This document shows positions 63,083 through 64,000 of a DNA stretch of 64,000 bases, in pieces. The notes beneath the pieces are model-generated. The model worked only from the letters and a program-made list of their open reading frames with translations. It had not been told where the DNA came from and searched no databases. Numbering within the stretch: the stretch's first letter is position 1; every line of letters starts with the position of its first letter. Position numbers and translations under genes: made by a program. Source of the DNA: Rebecca billardiae RCC1528 (taxonomy: Eukaryota; Haptophyta); the NCBI GenBank assembly GCA_965240325.2, contig OZ251227.1:2728001-2792000 (forward strand), given 5' to 3'.

Positions 63083-63679
63083 ATGCTCGCCGCGTGTCGT
63101 CGGCCGGCGTGGGCGCGTTTCGTGCCGCTCGCACGGCGCGCGCAGTTCGCGTCGACCGTGGCGGACGACTACTTTGCGCTGCTGGGCTGCGAGCGCCGCT
63201 TCGACCTCGACCCGGAGGCGCTTCACCACACGTACAAGCAGCTGGTGGTGGAAGCGCATCCAGACAAGCTCGCCGGCCAGCCGGAAGAGGAGCGGCTCGC
63301 TGCGCAGAGGCACGCCTCCGAGCTCACGCACGCGTTCAGCGTCCTGAAGAATCCGGCCGCGCGCGCGAAGCACATGCTCGAGCTGTACGGCGCGCCGCTC
63401 ACAGAGGAGACCGGCCCTGGGGCGGTCGACGGCTTGTTCCTGATGCGCGTGATGGAGATGCGTGAAGCGATTGAGGACGCGAAGTCGCGAGCGCAGCTGG
63501 AGCAAATGCGTGCAGAGAACAGCATGGAAATGGCCTCGATAGGAAACGACCTAGCGCGAGCGTTCGTCGACAACGATCTCGACAATGCCAGGCGGTTGGT
63601 TGCGGCGCTGCAGTATGTGCAGAGGATCGACAAAGAGATTGAAGAGCGACTGCACAATGGCCACGGGCTGTCAGAATGA
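63083..63679 (+). CDS. HSCB: Fe-S cluster co-chaperone HscB/Jac1
   Basis: A 198-aa intronless protein. Residues 1-25 (MLAACRRPAWARFVPLARRA) form an Arg-rich presequence for mitochondria. A J-domain follows: DDYFALLGCERRFDLDPEAL, the HPD motif at residues 59-61 within VEAHPDKLAG, then AFSVLKNPAARAKHMLELYG. The C-terminal HscB domain is a three-helix bundle (GLFLMRVMEMREAIEDAKS, RAFVDNDLDNARRLVAALQY). HscB delivers the ISCU scaffold to the mitochondrial HSP70 for release of nascent Fe-S clusters. The N-terminal Cys-rich zinc-binding segment of animal HSCB is absent, as in fungal and bacterial forms. Confidence 0.93.
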   Translation: MLAACRRPAWARFVPLARRAQFASTVADDYFALLGCERRFDLDPEALHHTYKQLVVEAHPDKLAGQPEEERLAAQRHASELTHAFSVLKNPAARAKHMLELYGAPLTEETGPGAVDGLFLMRVMEMREAIEDAKSRAQLEQMRAENSMEMASIGNDLARAFVDNDLDNARRLVAALQYVQRIDKEIEERLHNGHGLSE

Positions 63680-64000
63680 CAAATATCGATGCTAGCGTCG
63701 GACTACGATGGTGAGGATAGCTACTTTCGTCTGACTCAGATCAGGATCGGTTTTGTATCAGGCGGGCGTTCCCCGCGCTGGACCTGGTCATGAATACGCC
63801 AATTCGGCGGAACCGCCGCGCCCTCGCGTTCCTATTATTGAAATTGGCTTCCTCTATTTCAAGCGGGCGGTATACATTTGATTACGGCCCGCGCCAGTCC
63901 GGTAGCAATGCCCCCCCAGGGGGGGGGGCATTGCTTTCGGGAGCGTGTGGCAGGATCCCGGGAACGCCCTTGACGCAGCGCTGTGATATGCACCTGTACA
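63680..64000. other. 3' flank with a C/G hairpin
   Basis: No gene is seen. It includes the hairpin at 63904-63935. Confidence 0.6.
63904..63935. repeat. Inverted repeat with C7/G runs
   Basis: AGCAATGCCCCCCC pairs with GGGGGGGCATTGCT around a four-base AGGG loop, giving a 14-bp perfect stem. The G run also has quadruplex character. The role is unknown. Confidence 0.85.

Overview
This window is nuclear DNA from a GC-rich, intron-bearing eukaryote. It encodes a flagellar/axonemal protein (PACRG), a DUF1995 protein of the plastid-associated type with a hydrophobic leader, nucleus-encoded mitochondrial proteins (a uS15-type ribosomal protein and HscB/Jac1), an extensin-like proline-rich surface protein and an XEG113-like glycosyltransferase. 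A flagellated photosynthetic protist fits this set. Coding base use is extreme (Ala/Arg-rich), and introns are short with GTGCG donors and CGCAG acceptors. By general resemblance I favour a haptophyte, perhaps a pavlovophyte, but no single marker proves it.

Layout. 1-4 kb: repeats, an AT microsatellite and gene relics. 4.07-5.27 kb: a YrhK-type membrane protein (-). 5.3-9.1 kb: gene-poor, with a long TC microsatellite. 9.1-14 kb: NUDCD2 (-), TCF25/Rqc1 (-), and a mitochondrial uS15 (+) that shares a 116-bp promoter with TCF25. 14.5-25.1 kb: a small secretory-pathway membrane protein (+), a 993-aa membrane protein with SH3-like and HicA-like C-terminal segments (-), a DUF1995 protein (-), an F-box/RCC1 protein (-) and a triple-GAF protein (+). 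25.4-32.2 kb: a four-exon gene (-) for a secreted/membrane protein with about 940 residues of Ser/Pro repeats. 33-38.5 kb: an acyltransferase-3 (-), PACRG (-) and a GT77-like glycosyltransferase (+), the last two head to head. 39.5-49.9 kb: a giant five-exon gene (+) whose 3,261-aa product has a ~2-kb internal tandem duplication and ends in UIM, C2HC, KH-like and RING modules. 50.1-51.8 kb: a JmjC protein (+). 54.8-55.9 kb: a METTL24-like methyltransferase (+). 51.8-54.8 kb and 55.9-62 kb: gene-poor and rich in microsatellites, tandem duplications and transposon-like structures, including a 452-bp foldback element inside a decayed retroelement-like coding remnant. 62.1-63.7 kb: a head-to-head pair, an uncharacterised coiled-coil protein (-) and HscB (+).

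The genes do not form a pathway. They look like ordinary housekeeping, flagellar, plastid and cell-surface genes packed with short, often divergent promoters and separated by repeat-rich gaps. The least ordinary items are the giant KH/RING gene with its 20-nt microexon and near-identical internal duplication, the uniform GTGCG splice donors, the palindrome-ended foldback element, the proline-rich surface protein with its higher-order repeat, and an inverted repeat that spans both splice sites of an intron in that gene. Gene models with introns were assembled by eye from reading frame, splice consensus and family alignment from memory. No search was run.
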